Shown here: one piece after another, positions 26,696-35,722 of the stretch
Layout of the letters: the number at the start of each line of letters is the position of its first letter
How positions within the stretch are numbered: the stretch's first letter is position 1
Source of the DNA: UBA5448 sp045536965
GTDB taxonomy: Bacteria; Bacillota; Clostridia; Oscillospirales; SIG627
Direction: 5' to 3'
NCBI GenBank assembly: GCA_045536965.1
Contig: JAZSON010000012.1
Coordinates: 62,001-126,000 of the forward strand
Length of the DNA stretch: 64,000 nt
Position numbers and translations under genes: made by a program
The notes under the pieces: model-generated
What the model saw: the letters and a program-made list of their open reading frames with translations, nothing else
Told to the model about the DNA's origin: nothing
Database searches by the model: none

Positions 26696-28304
26696 ATTCT
26701 TCGCCCTCCTGCAAAACGAGCTGATTAAAATATCCAAACGCAAGCTCCTGACCGTTATGCCCATCGTTCTCGCCTGTCTTCTTCTCGGCATGGCTTCCAT
26801 CGTCAAGCTTGCAACCTCCTCCGACTACGATTACGGCTGGACGTATTCCGAAGAAGAGGTCGATGAACTGATCAAGGAATATAAAAACCACGCCCTCTCC
26901 AACCAAACCGCTGTACAACAGGCGATCGAAAGGTGGAAAAATGCCGTTGAAGGATCTCCCGATCCCGAAGACCCCAACTACGAAGGAGTGGACAGCAACG
27001 CTCTTCTCGACGATGTCCGCAATTATACAGAGGAATGGAAATACGCCCTCACCGAGCTTTACACCTACAGGACCATGAAGGAAACGGGGCATTATCGGGT
27101 GGACGACTATTTCCACGATGCAGTTACCCTCCGCGCACTTCTTCAGGCAACAAACGACGTCCTTACACACACCCTTTTCACCTCTCACCCCGTACTGCAA
27201 TCGGCAATCGAAAACCTCTACGCCGATATGTTCCTCCGCATCCAAACTGAGCTTCCCGCCCTGAACACCCTGATGAAAAGCGGTTCTTATGCCGATTATA
27301 TCGCATGGAACAAGACATATCTCAATAACCAAGCCGACATCGACGATTTGGAGGAGCAGCTGCAGCTTTTAGACTACCGCCTGAAGCTCGATCCCGAGGG
27401 CATCCATCACTACGACTACGTCCTTGACAGCATCTTCGAGCTTTTGAAAGACAAAAAAGCGGCGCTCAAGGACGGCTTGGTCACCGACATACAGTCCATC
27501 CGTTACGGACAAAAACTGACCGACGAAGAAAAGGAACAGCTTGAAAACGACGTTGCAATTCTCTATTACGCCCTCGAAAACGGTCTTATTGACCTTAGCG
27601 GCGATGAAACGGGCATCGACGTTCTCCATTCGGTCGGCATGCTGTTGGTCGCCATCACCGTGGTCATTCTCGCCGCCTCCTCCATTGCCCAGGAGCTTGC
27701 CACCGGTTCGATCAAATCCCTCATCATCGCCCCCTGCAAGCGCTGGAAGATCTTTTTTGCCAAGCTATCCTCCCTCGTCATCATCGGCGCAGGCGGCGTG
27801 CTTGCCGTGTGGCTTCTCTCCTTCATTATCAACGCTATGTTCTTCGGTCTCGGAGATACCGCACCGTACATTTTCGCCGCAGGCGGTCATGTTTACACCA
27901 TCCCCTATCCTCTCTTCTCCCTTTTTGTACTGCTGATCGATTACGTGGAGATCCTCACCTACACCCTGTTTGCCCTCATGCTCTCCGCCGTCACCCGCAG
28001 CACCGCCATTTCCACCGGTCTCTCCATCGGTATTTACGGCATCAGCGGTCTTTTGTCCACCATTATCAATCTTTTCAGCTCGGCAGAGGTGCAAAAATTC
28101 ATCCCCTTTAACCACTTTGACCTGTCCGACAGAATTTTCTCCTCACGCTCTCTGCTTGTCGGAGGAGACGGTTTGAGCGATATTTTGGGCAGCGGTTTGC
28201 CGGGGGCCGACATCTCCGTCACCTTCTCCCTTGTTTATTTCGCGCTTTTGCTTACGTCTCTTGCCTGGATCGCCTACGACTCCTTTACCCGACGCGACAT
28301 TTAA
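26688..28304 (+). CDS. ABC-2 type permease with large extracytoplasmic domain
   Basis: Membrane partner of the preceding ATPase. One N-terminal helix (about 20-43) is followed by a 250-residue acidic, coiled-coil-rich extracytoplasmic domain and then five or so helices at the C-terminus (from about residue 300), the BcrB/YhaP-like layout. I place the start at the TTG at 26688 (product starts MRRFFALLQNEL), 8 nt after an AGGGGG site; a GTG at 26679 is closer to the site than usual. It overlaps the ATPase gene by 8 nt. The exported substrate is unknown. Confidence 0.85.
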   Translation: MRRFFALLQNELIKISKRKLLTVMPIVLACLLLGMASIVKLATSSDYDYGWTYSEEEVDELIKEYKNHALSNQTAVQQAIERWKNAVEGSPDPEDPNYEGVDSNALLDDVRNYTEEWKYALTELYTYRTMKETGHYRVDDYFHDAVTLRALLQATNDVLTHTLFTSHPVLQSAIENLYADMFLRIQTELPALNTLMKSGSYADYIAWNKTYLNNQADIDDLEEQLQLLDYRLKLDPEGIHHYDYVLDSIFELLKDKKAALKDGLVTDIQSIRYGQKLTDEEKEQLENDVAILYYALENGLIDLSGDETGIDVLHSVGMLLVAITVVILAASSIAQELATGSIKSLIIAPCKRWKIFFAKLSSLVIIGAGGVLAVWLLSFIINAMFFGLGDTAPYIFAAGGHVYTIPYPLFSLFVLLIDYVEILTYTLFALMLSAVTRSTAISTGLSIGIYGISGLLSTIINLFSSAEVQKFIPFNHFDLSDRIFSSRSLLVGGDGLSDILGSGLPGADISVTFSLVYFALLLTSLAWIAYDSFTRRDI

Positions 28305-28314
28305 TGGCTCAAAC

Positions 28315-28355
28315 AAAAAAAGAACAGATTTTCATTGAAAATCTGTTCTTTTTGT
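28315..28355. terminator. Bidirectional terminator
   Basis: A perfect 17-18 bp hairpin (AAAAAGAACAGATTTTC and its complement around ATT) with T-tracts on both sides. It ends the plus-strand exporter operon and the minus-strand isomerase operon. Confidence 0.92.
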
Positions 28356-28362
28356 TTTGATT

Positions 28363-29280
28363 CTATTTCCCGCCAACGATGCGCTTCGCTTCCTCGTAGC
28401 ATTTCTTGCAATAGGCAATATACTCCTCAAGCTGCTTGACTGCATCCTCGCTCCAGAACTGTTCTTCCAGATGGAACGAGCCATCGTATCCCTGCTCCAA
28501 CAAAGCCACGAACAACGGGGTCAAATCTTTGTTGAAACCTTTACCGAGGGGGGCATCGGAAATGTAATTTCCATCCGGCGTTTCATAGCAATGCTTCTGA
28601 TAAAAAGACATCGCATTTTCTTTGTTACCACCGAAAGCGTAGGGCAATTCTACCTCGTTTAACCGTTTAAAGGAATAGTAATCCTTGATATGTGCGTGAA
28701 CAATCTTTCCCGCAAACGCCTTGATAACATCGATCGCAGGCTCGTTGACGAAAAGGCTGTTACCGAAATCGGCAACCACTTTGTAATCCCGATCCAACGC
28801 CTCGAAGAAACGCTTGAGCCGTTCAACACCGTTGACCACGATACCTTGAGGCTCGTACACACATTGCACACCGAGGGATGCGGCATAGTCAAACACTTCA
28901 CGGCAAACGTAAACGACCGTCGGTAAAACGTCATCAAACGTAACATCGGTTTTAGGATCCACAATGCGAACAAGGGTGTGATGCAAAAATTTACAATCGG
29001 TAATCCGGCAAATATCTGCATAAAATTTGAGTTCCTCGATTTTCTTCTCGGGATGGATCCAAACGTCGATACCACAGGAAAGACAGCGCAACTTAACCCC
29101 GCGCGCATCGGCATACGCCTTGATCTCTCTTGCGCGTGCAAATGCGTCCTCCTTGGTGGGGAATTTCGAAAACATACTGCTGATCAGCTCTACCGAATAA
29201 AACCCAAGCTCAGCAGCCGAATCAATCGCTTCTTCCACAGATTTTATATAAGGAGGAAATAAAAAATGTCCAAGCTTCAT
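28363..29280 (-). CDS. Sugar phosphate isomerase/epimerase family protein (copy 1)
   Basis: A 305-aa TIM-barrel protein of the xylose isomerase-like/AP endonuclease 2 superfamily. The metal-binding residues expected for the fold are present: E143 (VYEPQG), D171 (VVADFGNS), H197 (HAHIKD) and a C-terminal Glu (FHLEEQFW). It likely isomerises or epimerises a keto-sugar, substrate unknown. Third gene of a tandem triplet, with copies at 29307 and 30249. The ATG has a GAGGTG site 6 nt upstream; the intergenic sequence is repeated between copies. Confidence 0.83.
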   Translation of the reverse strand: MKLGHFLFPPYIKSVEEAIDSAAELGFYSVELISSMFSKFPTKEDAFARAREIKAYADARGVKLRCLSCGIDVWIHPEKKIEELKFYADICRITDCKFLHHTLVRIVDPKTDVTFDDVLPTVVYVCREVFDYAASLGVQCVYEPQGIVVNGVERLKRFFEALDRDYKVVADFGNSLFVNEPAIDVIKAFAGKIVHAHIKDYYSFKRLNEVELPYAFGGNKENAMSFYQKHCYETPDGNYISDAPLGKGFNKDLTPLFVALLEQGYDGSFHLEEQFWSEDAVKQLEEYIAYCKKCYEEAKRIVGGK

Positions 29281-29306
29281 ACAAACACCTCGTTTGTGTT
29301 TTTTCC

Positions 29307-30221
29307 TTATTTTGCTTCAACGATACGCTTTGCCTCCTTGTAGCAACGGTTATAAAAGGCAATACAAGCATTTAATTCCTCGCGGGGATCCTCGCTCCAA
29401 AACGCATGCTCCAAATGGAAAACACCGTCGTATCCCTGCTCCAGAAGCAAAACAAACAAAGCGACGAAATCATTGACACCCTCGCCTGCAGGCACGGCAA
29501 AAACGTACTGTCCGTCGAGCGTTTCATGGCAACAATTCCGGTAAAAAGCCGCCGCTCTTTCCTTCGAGTTACCGAAGGCATAGGGCAAAGCGATCTCGTT
29601 AAGCCGCCCCGCAAAGCCGCAATCCTTCAAATGCACGTGCGCGATCCTTCCGCGAAACGCCTTGATAAGCTCGGCGGGCGATTCATTCACAAAAAGGGTA
29701 TTGCCAAGATCGGCAACCAACAAAGCCTCCCGATCCAGCGCGTCGAAAAAGCGAAGCAAATTTTTTGCGCCGTTCATAACGTATGCCTGCGGCTCATAGA
29801 CGCATTGCACGCCGACGGATGCCGCATAATCAAAAACCTCACGGCAGGCGGGAATGATCCTCGGGAGCGCCTCATCCAAGGGCATCCGTTTATTTATGTC
29901 AAGACAATCGACCACGGTGTGATGTAAAAGCTTGCAATCGGTAATGCGGCAAATATCTGCGTAAAGCTTCAGCTGATCGATTTTCTCTCTTGCATCCCAC
30001 GTAAAATCGGCACCGCAGGAAAAGCAGCGCAAAGCGACACCGCGCGCATCAGCATACGCCTTTATTTCTCCCGCGCGGGCAAAAGCATCCTCCTTGCTTG
30101 AAAAATGCTTAAACATACCGTACGACAGTTCCAAGGAACCCAAGCCCTGCTCGACCGACAGATCGATGGCATCCTCAACGCTTTTGCAAAACGGCGGAAG
30201 ATTAAAACACCCAAGCTTCAT
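29307..30221 (-). CDS. Sugar phosphate isomerase/epimerase family protein (copy 2, divergent)
   Basis: A 304-aa paralog of the flanking genes with the same fold and all four metal-binding positions (VYEPQA, VADLGNT, HVHLKD, FHLEHAFW). It differs most at the N-terminus (CFNLPPFCKSVEDAIDLSVE), around residues 70-110 and in the last third (LFVLLLEQ, REELNACIAFYNR), so it probably has another substrate. I start it at the ATG at 30221 after GAGGTG; an in-frame start 9 nt earlier is in the site-to-start spacer. Confidence 0.82.
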   Translation of the reverse strand: MKLGCFNLPPFCKSVEDAIDLSVEQGLGSLELSYGMFKHFSSKEDAFARAGEIKAYADARGVALRCFSCGADFTWDAREKIDQLKLYADICRITDCKLLHHTVVDCLDINKRMPLDEALPRIIPACREVFDYAASVGVQCVYEPQAYVMNGAKNLLRFFDALDREALLVADLGNTLFVNESPAELIKAFRGRIAHVHLKDCGFAGRLNEIALPYAFGNSKERAAAFYRNCCHETLDGQYVFAVPAGEGVNDFVALFVLLLEQGYDGVFHLEHAFWSEDPREELNACIAFYNRCYKEAKRIVEAK

Positions 30222-30248
30222 AGAAAACACCTCGTTTGTGTTTTTTCA

Positions 30249-31163
30249 TTATTTTGCTTCAACGATGCGTTTTGCTTCTTCGTAGCAACGCTTGCAATAG
30301 GCAATATATTCGTCAAGCTGTTCATGCGCATCCTCGCTCCAGAACTGCTCTTCCAAATGGAATACACCGTCGTAGCCCTGCTCTAAGAGCGCGGCAAACA
30401 GAGCGGTAAAGTCATTGACGCCCTCGCCCAGCGGTGCATCCGCAATGTAACTGCCATCGGGCGTTTCGTAGCAATATTTGCGGTAAAACAGCTCGGCTTT
30501 TTCCTTGGAACCCCCAAACGCATAGGGCAATTTAACCTCGTTGAGCCGGTTGAAAGAATAATAGTCTTTGATATGCACGTGTGCGATCTTGCCCGCAAAT
30601 GCCTTGATAATATCCATGGCAGGCGTGTTAACGAAAAGACTGTTACCCAGATCGGCAACCATCTTGGCATCGCGATCCAACGCTTTCACAAAACGAACGA
30701 GCGGCTCAACACCGTTGATGACCATGCCTTGCGGCTCATACACACACTGCACGCCAAGGGATGCGGCATAGTCGTAAACCTCGCGGCAAACGGGAACCAA
30801 CTGCTCAATGGCTTCTTCGTAGGGCATCCGATCATTCACATCTACCCCGCAAACCAAAGTGTGATGCAGGAATTTACAGTCGGTAATTTTGCAAATATCC
30901 GCCAAAAACTTGAGCTCTTCGATTTTTTGCTCGGGGTTTTGCAAAACGTTGAGGCAGTAGGATAGACAACGCAGCTTGATACCGCGTGCATCAGCATATT
31001 CCTTGATCTCTCTTGCGCGGGCAAATGCGTCCTCCTTGGTGGGGAATTTCGAAAACATACCACGGGTCAGCTCTACCGAATAAAACCCAAGCTTAGCAGC
31101 CGAATCAATCGCTTCTTCCGGAGATTTTATATAAGGCGGGAATGCAAAATGTCCGAGTTTCAT
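30249..31163 (-). CDS. Sugar phosphate isomerase/epimerase family protein (copy 3)
   Basis: First gene of the tandem triplet by transcription order, 304 aa, very close to copy 1 (shared HFxFPPYIKS, EEAIDSAAxLGFYSVEL, MFSKFPTKEDAFARAREIK). Active-site positions are intact (VYEPQG, VADLGNS, HVHIKD, FHLEEQFW). I use the ATG at 31163 with GAGGTG 9 nt upstream; an upstream GTG lies within that site. The promoter is at 31195-31224. Confidence 0.83.
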   Translation of the reverse strand: MKLGHFAFPPYIKSPEEAIDSAAKLGFYSVELTRGMFSKFPTKEDAFARAREIKEYADARGIKLRCLSYCLNVLQNPEQKIEELKFLADICKITDCKFLHHTLVCGVDVNDRMPYEEAIEQLVPVCREVYDYAASLGVQCVYEPQGMVINGVEPLVRFVKALDRDAKMVADLGNSLFVNTPAMDIIKAFAGKIAHVHIKDYYSFNRLNEVKLPYAFGGSKEKAELFYRKYCYETPDGSYIADAPLGEGVNDFTALFAALLEQGYDGVFHLEEQFWSEDAHEQLDEYIAYCKRCYEEAKRIVEAK

Positions 31164-31194
31164 AATAAAATACACCTCAAATCGCTGTTTTTTT

Positions 31195-31224
31195 ATTATA
31201 CCATATCACAAAAGATCAATGCAA
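31195..31224 (-). promoter_or_regulatory. Promoter of the isomerase triplet
   Basis: On the minus strand: -35 TTGCAT (31224-31219), 18-nt spacer, -10 TATAAT (31200-31195) with an extended TGG before it, about 30 nt before the first isomerase gene. Confidence 0.75.
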
Positions 31225-31251
31225 TACACAATTGACACCGCGTCGATTTTT

Positions 31252-31962
31252 TCAAAGGAAAAAGCGCTTATGTACCTCCTCCTGCCATCTGCGGCTTCGA
31301 TTCAAAAACAAACAAAAAGCCGCCGTCAAAACGCATGCCGCAAAGGGAATCCAGCTCCAGATGGGAACACAGACTGCACCGCTAAACCCAAGAATCAGCA
31401 TCTCAACACCCACCGTGTAAACGGCAATCAAAATAAGTGCGTAAGCAATCATACGGAGAAGTGGCTTGAAATACGAAAAGCGGGAGAGGAAAACAAGCAG
31501 GGAAACCGCACCGCCCGCGGCAATGGTAAGCGGTAAGCCCAGGATCAAAAACCATCGCCAATCACCGGGAGTAAAAAACACCGTAACCATCAACAAAAAC
31601 ACCGCGACCGCAACCGTATCCACGCAAATATACGCAAGCGGACATTTTTTTGCAACAAGCGGGGGGAACAAGAAAAAGAGAAAAATGAGCGCCATACCGC
31701 CGATGGCAAATATGCTCCACTGCGATCCGTTATACACCAAAATGTTCAGAAGAAGGCAGATCGCAGCGGGAACGAGCAATATAAAGGAAATGACCGCCGC
31801 AAAAAAACGCTTGCCGTCACCGCCGATCCGCTCCATCTCGGTGGAATAGCGGGATTTTTGTTCGCTGGGCGGCTCCTTGGGATTGAACATTTCGACGTTG
31901 CAGAGAGGACAAACCGTTTCGGGCGGCGTCAGCTTGACACCGCAATTTACACAATATGCCAT
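31252..31962 (-). CDS. DUF6320-like zinc-ribbon membrane protein
   Basis: A 236-aa protein. The N-terminus is a CxxC...CxxC zinc ribbon (YCVNCGVKL...CPLCNVEM, about 4-24), then six or so membrane helices. This layout fits the DUF6320 family, which in Clostridia often accompanies alcohol-acetyltransferase-like genes, as here (4-nt gap). Its function is unknown. No terminator separates it from the isomerase promoter downstream. Confidence 0.72.
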   Translation of the reverse strand: MAYCVNCGVKLTPPETVCPLCNVEMFNPKEPPSEQKSRYSTEMERIGGDGKRFFAAVISFILLVPAAICLLLNILVYNGSQWSIFAIGGMALIFLFFLFPPLVAKKCPLAYICVDTVAVAVFLLMVTVFFTPGDWRWFLILGLPLTIAAGGAVSLLVFLSRFSYFKPLLRMIAYALILIAVYTVGVEMLILGFSGAVCVPIWSWIPFAACVLTAAFCLFLNRSRRWQEEVHKRFFL

Positions 31963-31966
31963 CGTT

Positions 31967-33256
31967 TCACCGCGCTTTCTTCAGTTGATTGCTTTCCACC
32001 GTCACGGGAACGCCAAGCTCCACGAGCGAGGTGAAAAAGTTTCTTTCCGTTTCGCTTTCCTTTAAGGTACGGGTAAAATGGATACGAAGCTCATCGCCGT
32101 GGGTCAGACAGGAGGCGACCACGGGATTTTTTTGGAGCGGTCCAAGCACGAAATCCATATGCACCACCGCCTCCGCCATGGGTGAGGGCAGGTTGGCAAA
32201 GCCGAGATTCGAAAGGCACGAGCTGGTCTGCTTGTCCCCAACGAAATAATACGCGGCTTTCATCAAAATGTTTTTGAGGGCAAGAGGACAAATGCGAAGC
32301 AGCAAATTATGCTCCATCGCGACGTTGGAGGCGATTTTTGCCCGCAATTTATTTTTGTCCACCTCCAGCAGCATAAACCCGTGCACCGCACGGCAGATCT
32401 CCTCAAGAGAATACTCTCCGTATTTTGCCTGAATGCCGGGGTTGACGTAGGAGGCAAAATTGCGCTTGGTTTTGATGGGAAAGATCTTCCGCAAATTGAC
32501 CGGAACGCAGATCTTGACCGGACGAAACCGCTTTTGCGGACGAAGGCGCGCCTGCTGTTTTTGAATGGATTGAATCAGCAGGGCGGTCAAAAACTCCGTG
32601 ACCGTTACTCCATATTCTTTTGAAAGGGTTAAAACGCGACTTGCCGACACCGTTCCTGTTGTAATATGCACAAAACCGCTTTCTTCGGCAGTACCGCGGA
32701 TATGATATGCATATCTTTCCACCGACGAACGGGTGGGACCGTTATGGAAATCGGCAAAACCGTCGGCAAATTCTTCGGCACGCGGCTCGTCGTCGCAATT
32801 TAATATTTCTTCATCTCGCGGAATGACAAGTCCTTCCCGCAAAGTTAAATATTCCGCAACCAATGTCTTAAAGAAGCAAAGACCACCGCCGCCATCGGTC
32901 AGCGAATGGAAAATTTCCACAGCAATATGCTTGTCAAAATAGCGCACACGGAACAAAAATCGTTTGTTGTCCGAAAATTTCATCCGCACACACGGATTGG
33001 CCACATCGCTTTGAAGATCGGGAACACCGTCCATGTGCTCAAAATAAAACCAAAACAGCCCTCGGCGAATACGCAACGCCATCCAAGGAAAACGACGCAC
33101 GGTTCGCTCCACCGCCTCCTTTAAACAGACGGGGTCTACCTCGCGGTGAAAATCGGCTGTAAAGCGAAACAAAGCCGTCCACCCGCGTTTTTTTGCGGCC
33201 GGATAAATTTTAGCGGCATTATCTAATTTTAACCAAGAAAACTTTTTATTTTCCAT
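31967..33256 (-). CDS. Condensation-fold acyltransferase (alcohol acetyltransferase-like)
   Basis: A 429-aa protein of the CoA-dependent acyltransferase superfamily (condensation domain, wax ester/PapA-like). The catalytic HxxxD motif is seen as HSLTDGGG (about 120-127), and the second half holds the RNFASYVNPGI and SNLGFANLP strings typical of the fold. The acceptor alcohol or amine is unknown. I start it at the ATG at 33256, 6 nt behind GGAGG; the longer frame has no site. It probably forms an operon with the DUF6320 gene. Confidence 0.78.
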   Translation of the reverse strand: MENKKFSWLKLDNAAKIYPAAKKRGWTALFRFTADFHREVDPVCLKEAVERTVRRFPWMALRIRRGLFWFYFEHMDGVPDLQSDVANPCVRMKFSDNKRFLFRVRYFDKHIAVEIFHSLTDGGGGLCFFKTLVAEYLTLREGLVIPRDEEILNCDDEPRAEEFADGFADFHNGPTRSSVERYAYHIRGTAEESGFVHITTGTVSASRVLTLSKEYGVTVTEFLTALLIQSIQKQQARLRPQKRFRPVKICVPVNLRKIFPIKTKRNFASYVNPGIQAKYGEYSLEEICRAVHGFMLLEVDKNKLRAKIASNVAMEHNLLLRICPLALKNILMKAAYYFVGDKQTSSCLSNLGFANLPSPMAEAVVHMDFVLGPLQKNPVVASCLTHGDELRIHFTRTLKESETERNFFTSLVELGVPVTVESNQLKKAR

Positions 33257-33274
33257 CTCCAACCTCCGCCCCAT

Positions 33275-33303
33275 ATTGTAACACAACTTTCCATCCATTG
33301 CAA
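33275..33303 (-). promoter_or_regulatory. Promoter of acyltransferase-DUF6320
   Basis: On the minus strand: -35 TTGCAA (33303-33298), 17-nt spacer, -10 TACAAT (33280-33275). It is back to back with the rph promoter. Confidence 0.78.
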
Positions 33304-33324
33304 GTACCCATCCCCTCGCCCCAC

Positions 33325-33353
33325 TTGACAGAAAAACAAAAAAGTTATACCAT
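33325..33353 (+). promoter_or_regulatory. Promoter of rph
   Basis: -35 TTGACA (33325-33330), 17-nt spacer, -10 TACCAT (33348-33353); an overlapping TATACC gives a less well spaced choice. About 30 nt before the rph start. Confidence 0.65.
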
Positions 33354-33384
33354 ACATATAGATTTTTGAAAAAGGAGTCATATT

Positions 33385-34110
33385 ATGCGACTGGATAACA
33401 GAAACAATGACGCTCTCCGTCAAATCGAGATCACCTGCAACTTCACCGAAACAAACGGAGGCTCGGTGTTAATTCGTTGCGGCAAAACCCGTGTCCTTTG
33501 CACCGCGCTGCTCGAACAATCCACCATGCCGTTTTTGGCAGGAACCGGCCGCGGCTGGTTGACCGCCGAATACGCCATGTTGCCTTCTTCCACAGGTCAA
33601 CGTAAAAAAAGAGAAACCTCCCATCCCGACGGACGTTCTACCGAGATCAAACGTCTCATCGGCCGCAGTCTCCGCCACGCCATTGACGACACCTTGCTTG
33701 GTGAGCGTACAATTTGGATCGACTGTGATGTTTTGCAGGCAGACGGCGGCACCCGCACCGCCTCCATTACAGGCAGTTATATAGCGCTGGTTTTGGGTGT
33801 CCGCAAATGGATGGCAGAAGGTCTTTTGACCGAAAACCCCTTGGTACACCAGGTAGCCGCCGTTTCGGTCGGCATCGTTGACAATCAGCCCCTGCTTGAC
33901 CTTTGCTACCGCGAAGACTCCGCGGCGCAGGTAGATATGAACATCGTCATGGACGAACAAGGCTCTTTCATTGAATTGCAAGGAACAGGCGAAGGCAGAG
34001 CTTTCACCGAAAAAGAACTTCAATCTCTCATCCATCTTGGGAAAACGGGCGTAAATGCTTTAATGGAACTCCAAAACAAAGCACTCAAAGAGGCAGAAGC
34101 CTCCCTCTGA
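33385..34110 (+). CDS. rph: Ribonuclease PH
   Basis: A phosphorolytic 3'-5' exoribonuclease that trims tRNA precursors. 241 aa, with the RPH signature blocks GSVLIRCGKTRVLCTA, GRGWLTAEYAMLP, RSTEIKRLIGRSLR and DCDVLQADGGTRTASI, and C-terminal VDMNIVMDEQGSFIELQGTGEG. AAGGAG precedes the ATG. The B12-binding radical SAM gene follows by 50 nt on the same strand. In many Clostridia rph is followed by an ITPase gene; that is not so here. Confidence 0.96.
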   Translation: MRLDNRNNDALRQIEITCNFTETNGGSVLIRCGKTRVLCTALLEQSTMPFLAGTGRGWLTAEYAMLPSSTGQRKKRETSHPDGRSTEIKRLIGRSLRHAIDDTLLGERTIWIDCDVLQADGGTRTASITGSYIALVLGVRKWMAEGLLTENPLVHQVAAVSVGIVDNQPLLDLCYREDSAAQVDMNIVMDEQGSFIELQGTGEGRAFTEKELQSLIHLGKTGVNALMELQNKALKEAEASL

Positions 34111-34160
34111 TACAACCATGTAACAAACCGCAAAAATATGCTTAAAACGAGGTGATACGG

Positions 34161-35600
34161 ATGAAGATTGTTTTAGCTGCCCAAAACGGCTCATGGGGAC
34201 ACACCAATCTCGCCATCCGCTGTTTGCGCCCTCGGTTAGAACAGACAGGATTTACTGTCATACTGAAAGAATACACCCTGCGCGACAGAATGACACATAT
34301 TTTAGAGGATTTGGTCGGTGAACAAGCCGACATCTATGGATTTTCCTGCTATATTTGGAACATAGAGTCCATCCTCTCTCTCTCCAACTCTCTTCACAAG
34401 ATCCTGCCACACGCGAAAATCGTGTTAGGCGGCCCCGAGGTTTCCTTTGATACCGCGCGATTCGAAACACTCGATCACATCGACGCCATTATTTGCGGCG
34501 AAGGGGAAGAAGCATTTAAAGACCTTTGCTTAAAAATCCAAAGCGGCAAAGGCTTCCCCCGCATCATCCATGCCAACGAAGCCAAAGAAATGCCGCGCGA
34601 TGGCATTTTATACCGTGCGGGTGAAAAAACGGGCGATATTTTATATTACGAATCCTCCCGAGGCTGCCCCTACCGTTGCGCGTATTGCCTATCATCCGCA
34701 AACGGTCATTTGAAATTCAAAACGGTAGATGAAACCCTCTCCGATCTTTTGGAATTTGAAAAGTGCGCCATCGACTGCAAAGTCATTAAGTTTGTCGACA
34801 GAACCTTCAACGCCGACATTCACCGTGCCAACCAAATTTGGGAAGGACTTTTATCCGACACCTTTACAAAACGCTATCATTTTGAAATATGCGCCTCTCT
34901 GTTAAATGAAGAAAGTTTTGCCATTCTTTCCCGTTTTCCGAAAGGCAAAATCCAACTGGAGATCGGACTCCAAAGCACCCATCTGCCCACACTGGCCGCC
35001 GCAGCGCGGCACATTTCCCCCGATGCTGTTATAAACGCCGTAAAAAGAATTTTTGATTTCGGAAACATCCACGTTCATCTCGACCTAATTGCAGGACTCC
35101 CATACGAAAGTTATGAGCGTTTTTCCCAATCTTTTGATGATGCCTACGGTTGTTGCCATATGTTGCAACTCGGCTTTTTGAAATTGTTGCACGGCACTCC
35201 CATGCGTGAAATGGCAGATGAATACGGATATAAGTTTCTTTCTGCCCCTCCGTACACCGTTTTGGAAAACCCTTGGATTTCCTATGCGCAATTACAAAAA
35301 CTTTCTCATATTGCCGAACTGCTCGAGCGATATTTTGAAAGCGGCCGCTTTATACACACCCTTTGGTACCTCACCCCCGTTATGGACTCCCCTTTCCGTT
35401 TTTGGGAAGGTCTGTGGAATGAGATTCACGCTTTGGATAAAAGACATTTACAACAAATATCCCAGCTTGATGCTTTCCGCTATCTTCTCCATTATGCACT
35501 TAAATACTATCCCGTCAATGAGGCTTCCCTCAAAGAAGCGCTCTGCGCCGACTTCATGCAAGGAGAAAATAAAAATCCCCCCGCATTTTTACGACAATAA
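34161..35600 (+). CDS. B12-binding domain radical SAM protein
   Basis: A 479-aa protein with an N-terminal cobalamin-binding Rossmann domain (about 1-130; DIYGFSCYIWN, VLGGPEVSFD), the radical SAM motif CPYRCAYC at C172, C176 and C179, and a C-terminal DUF4080-type region. Enzymes of this class carry out methylations and other radical steps; the substrate here is unknown. The ATG at 34161 follows GAGGTG by 6 nt; an upstream GTG falls inside that site. Confidence 0.87.
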   Translation: MKIVLAAQNGSWGHTNLAIRCLRPRLEQTGFTVILKEYTLRDRMTHILEDLVGEQADIYGFSCYIWNIESILSLSNSLHKILPHAKIVLGGPEVSFDTARFETLDHIDAIICGEGEEAFKDLCLKIQSGKGFPRIIHANEAKEMPRDGILYRAGEKTGDILYYESSRGCPYRCAYCLSSANGHLKFKTVDETLSDLLEFEKCAIDCKVIKFVDRTFNADIHRANQIWEGLLSDTFTKRYHFEICASLLNEESFAILSRFPKGKIQLEIGLQSTHLPTLAAAARHISPDAVINAVKRIFDFGNIHVHLDLIAGLPYESYERFSQSFDDAYGCCHMLQLGFLKLLHGTPMREMADEYGYKFLSAPPYTVLENPWISYAQLQKLSHIAELLERYFESGRFIHTLWYLTPVMDSPFRFWEGLWNEIHALDKRHLQQISQLDAFRYLLHYALKYYPVNEASLKEALCADFMQGENKNPPAFLRQ

Positions 35601-35628
35601 AATAAATTTTTGCAACACCAAAACATCA

Positions 35629-35664
35629 AAAAGCTGTGCGGAAATTTCCGCACAGCTTTTTTCT
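35629..35664. terminator. Bidirectional terminator
   Basis: A hairpin of about 15 bp (AAAAGCTGTGCGGAAA/ TTTCCGCACAGCTTTT) with T-rich ends on both strands. It ends the rph operon and can end the minus-strand ABC permease operon 60 nt after its stop. Confidence 0.9.
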
Positions 35665-35722
35665 TGTCTTTTAGGGTTTGCCACTAATTGGTTGTTTTGA
35701 ATTAGGTTTGTGTTCTGTCAAA

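Noticed and set aside
29281..30248. Repeated spacer sequences between isomerase genes as a mobile repeat
   Set aside because: They occur only with the gene copies and include the ribosome binding sites, so they come from the gene duplication.
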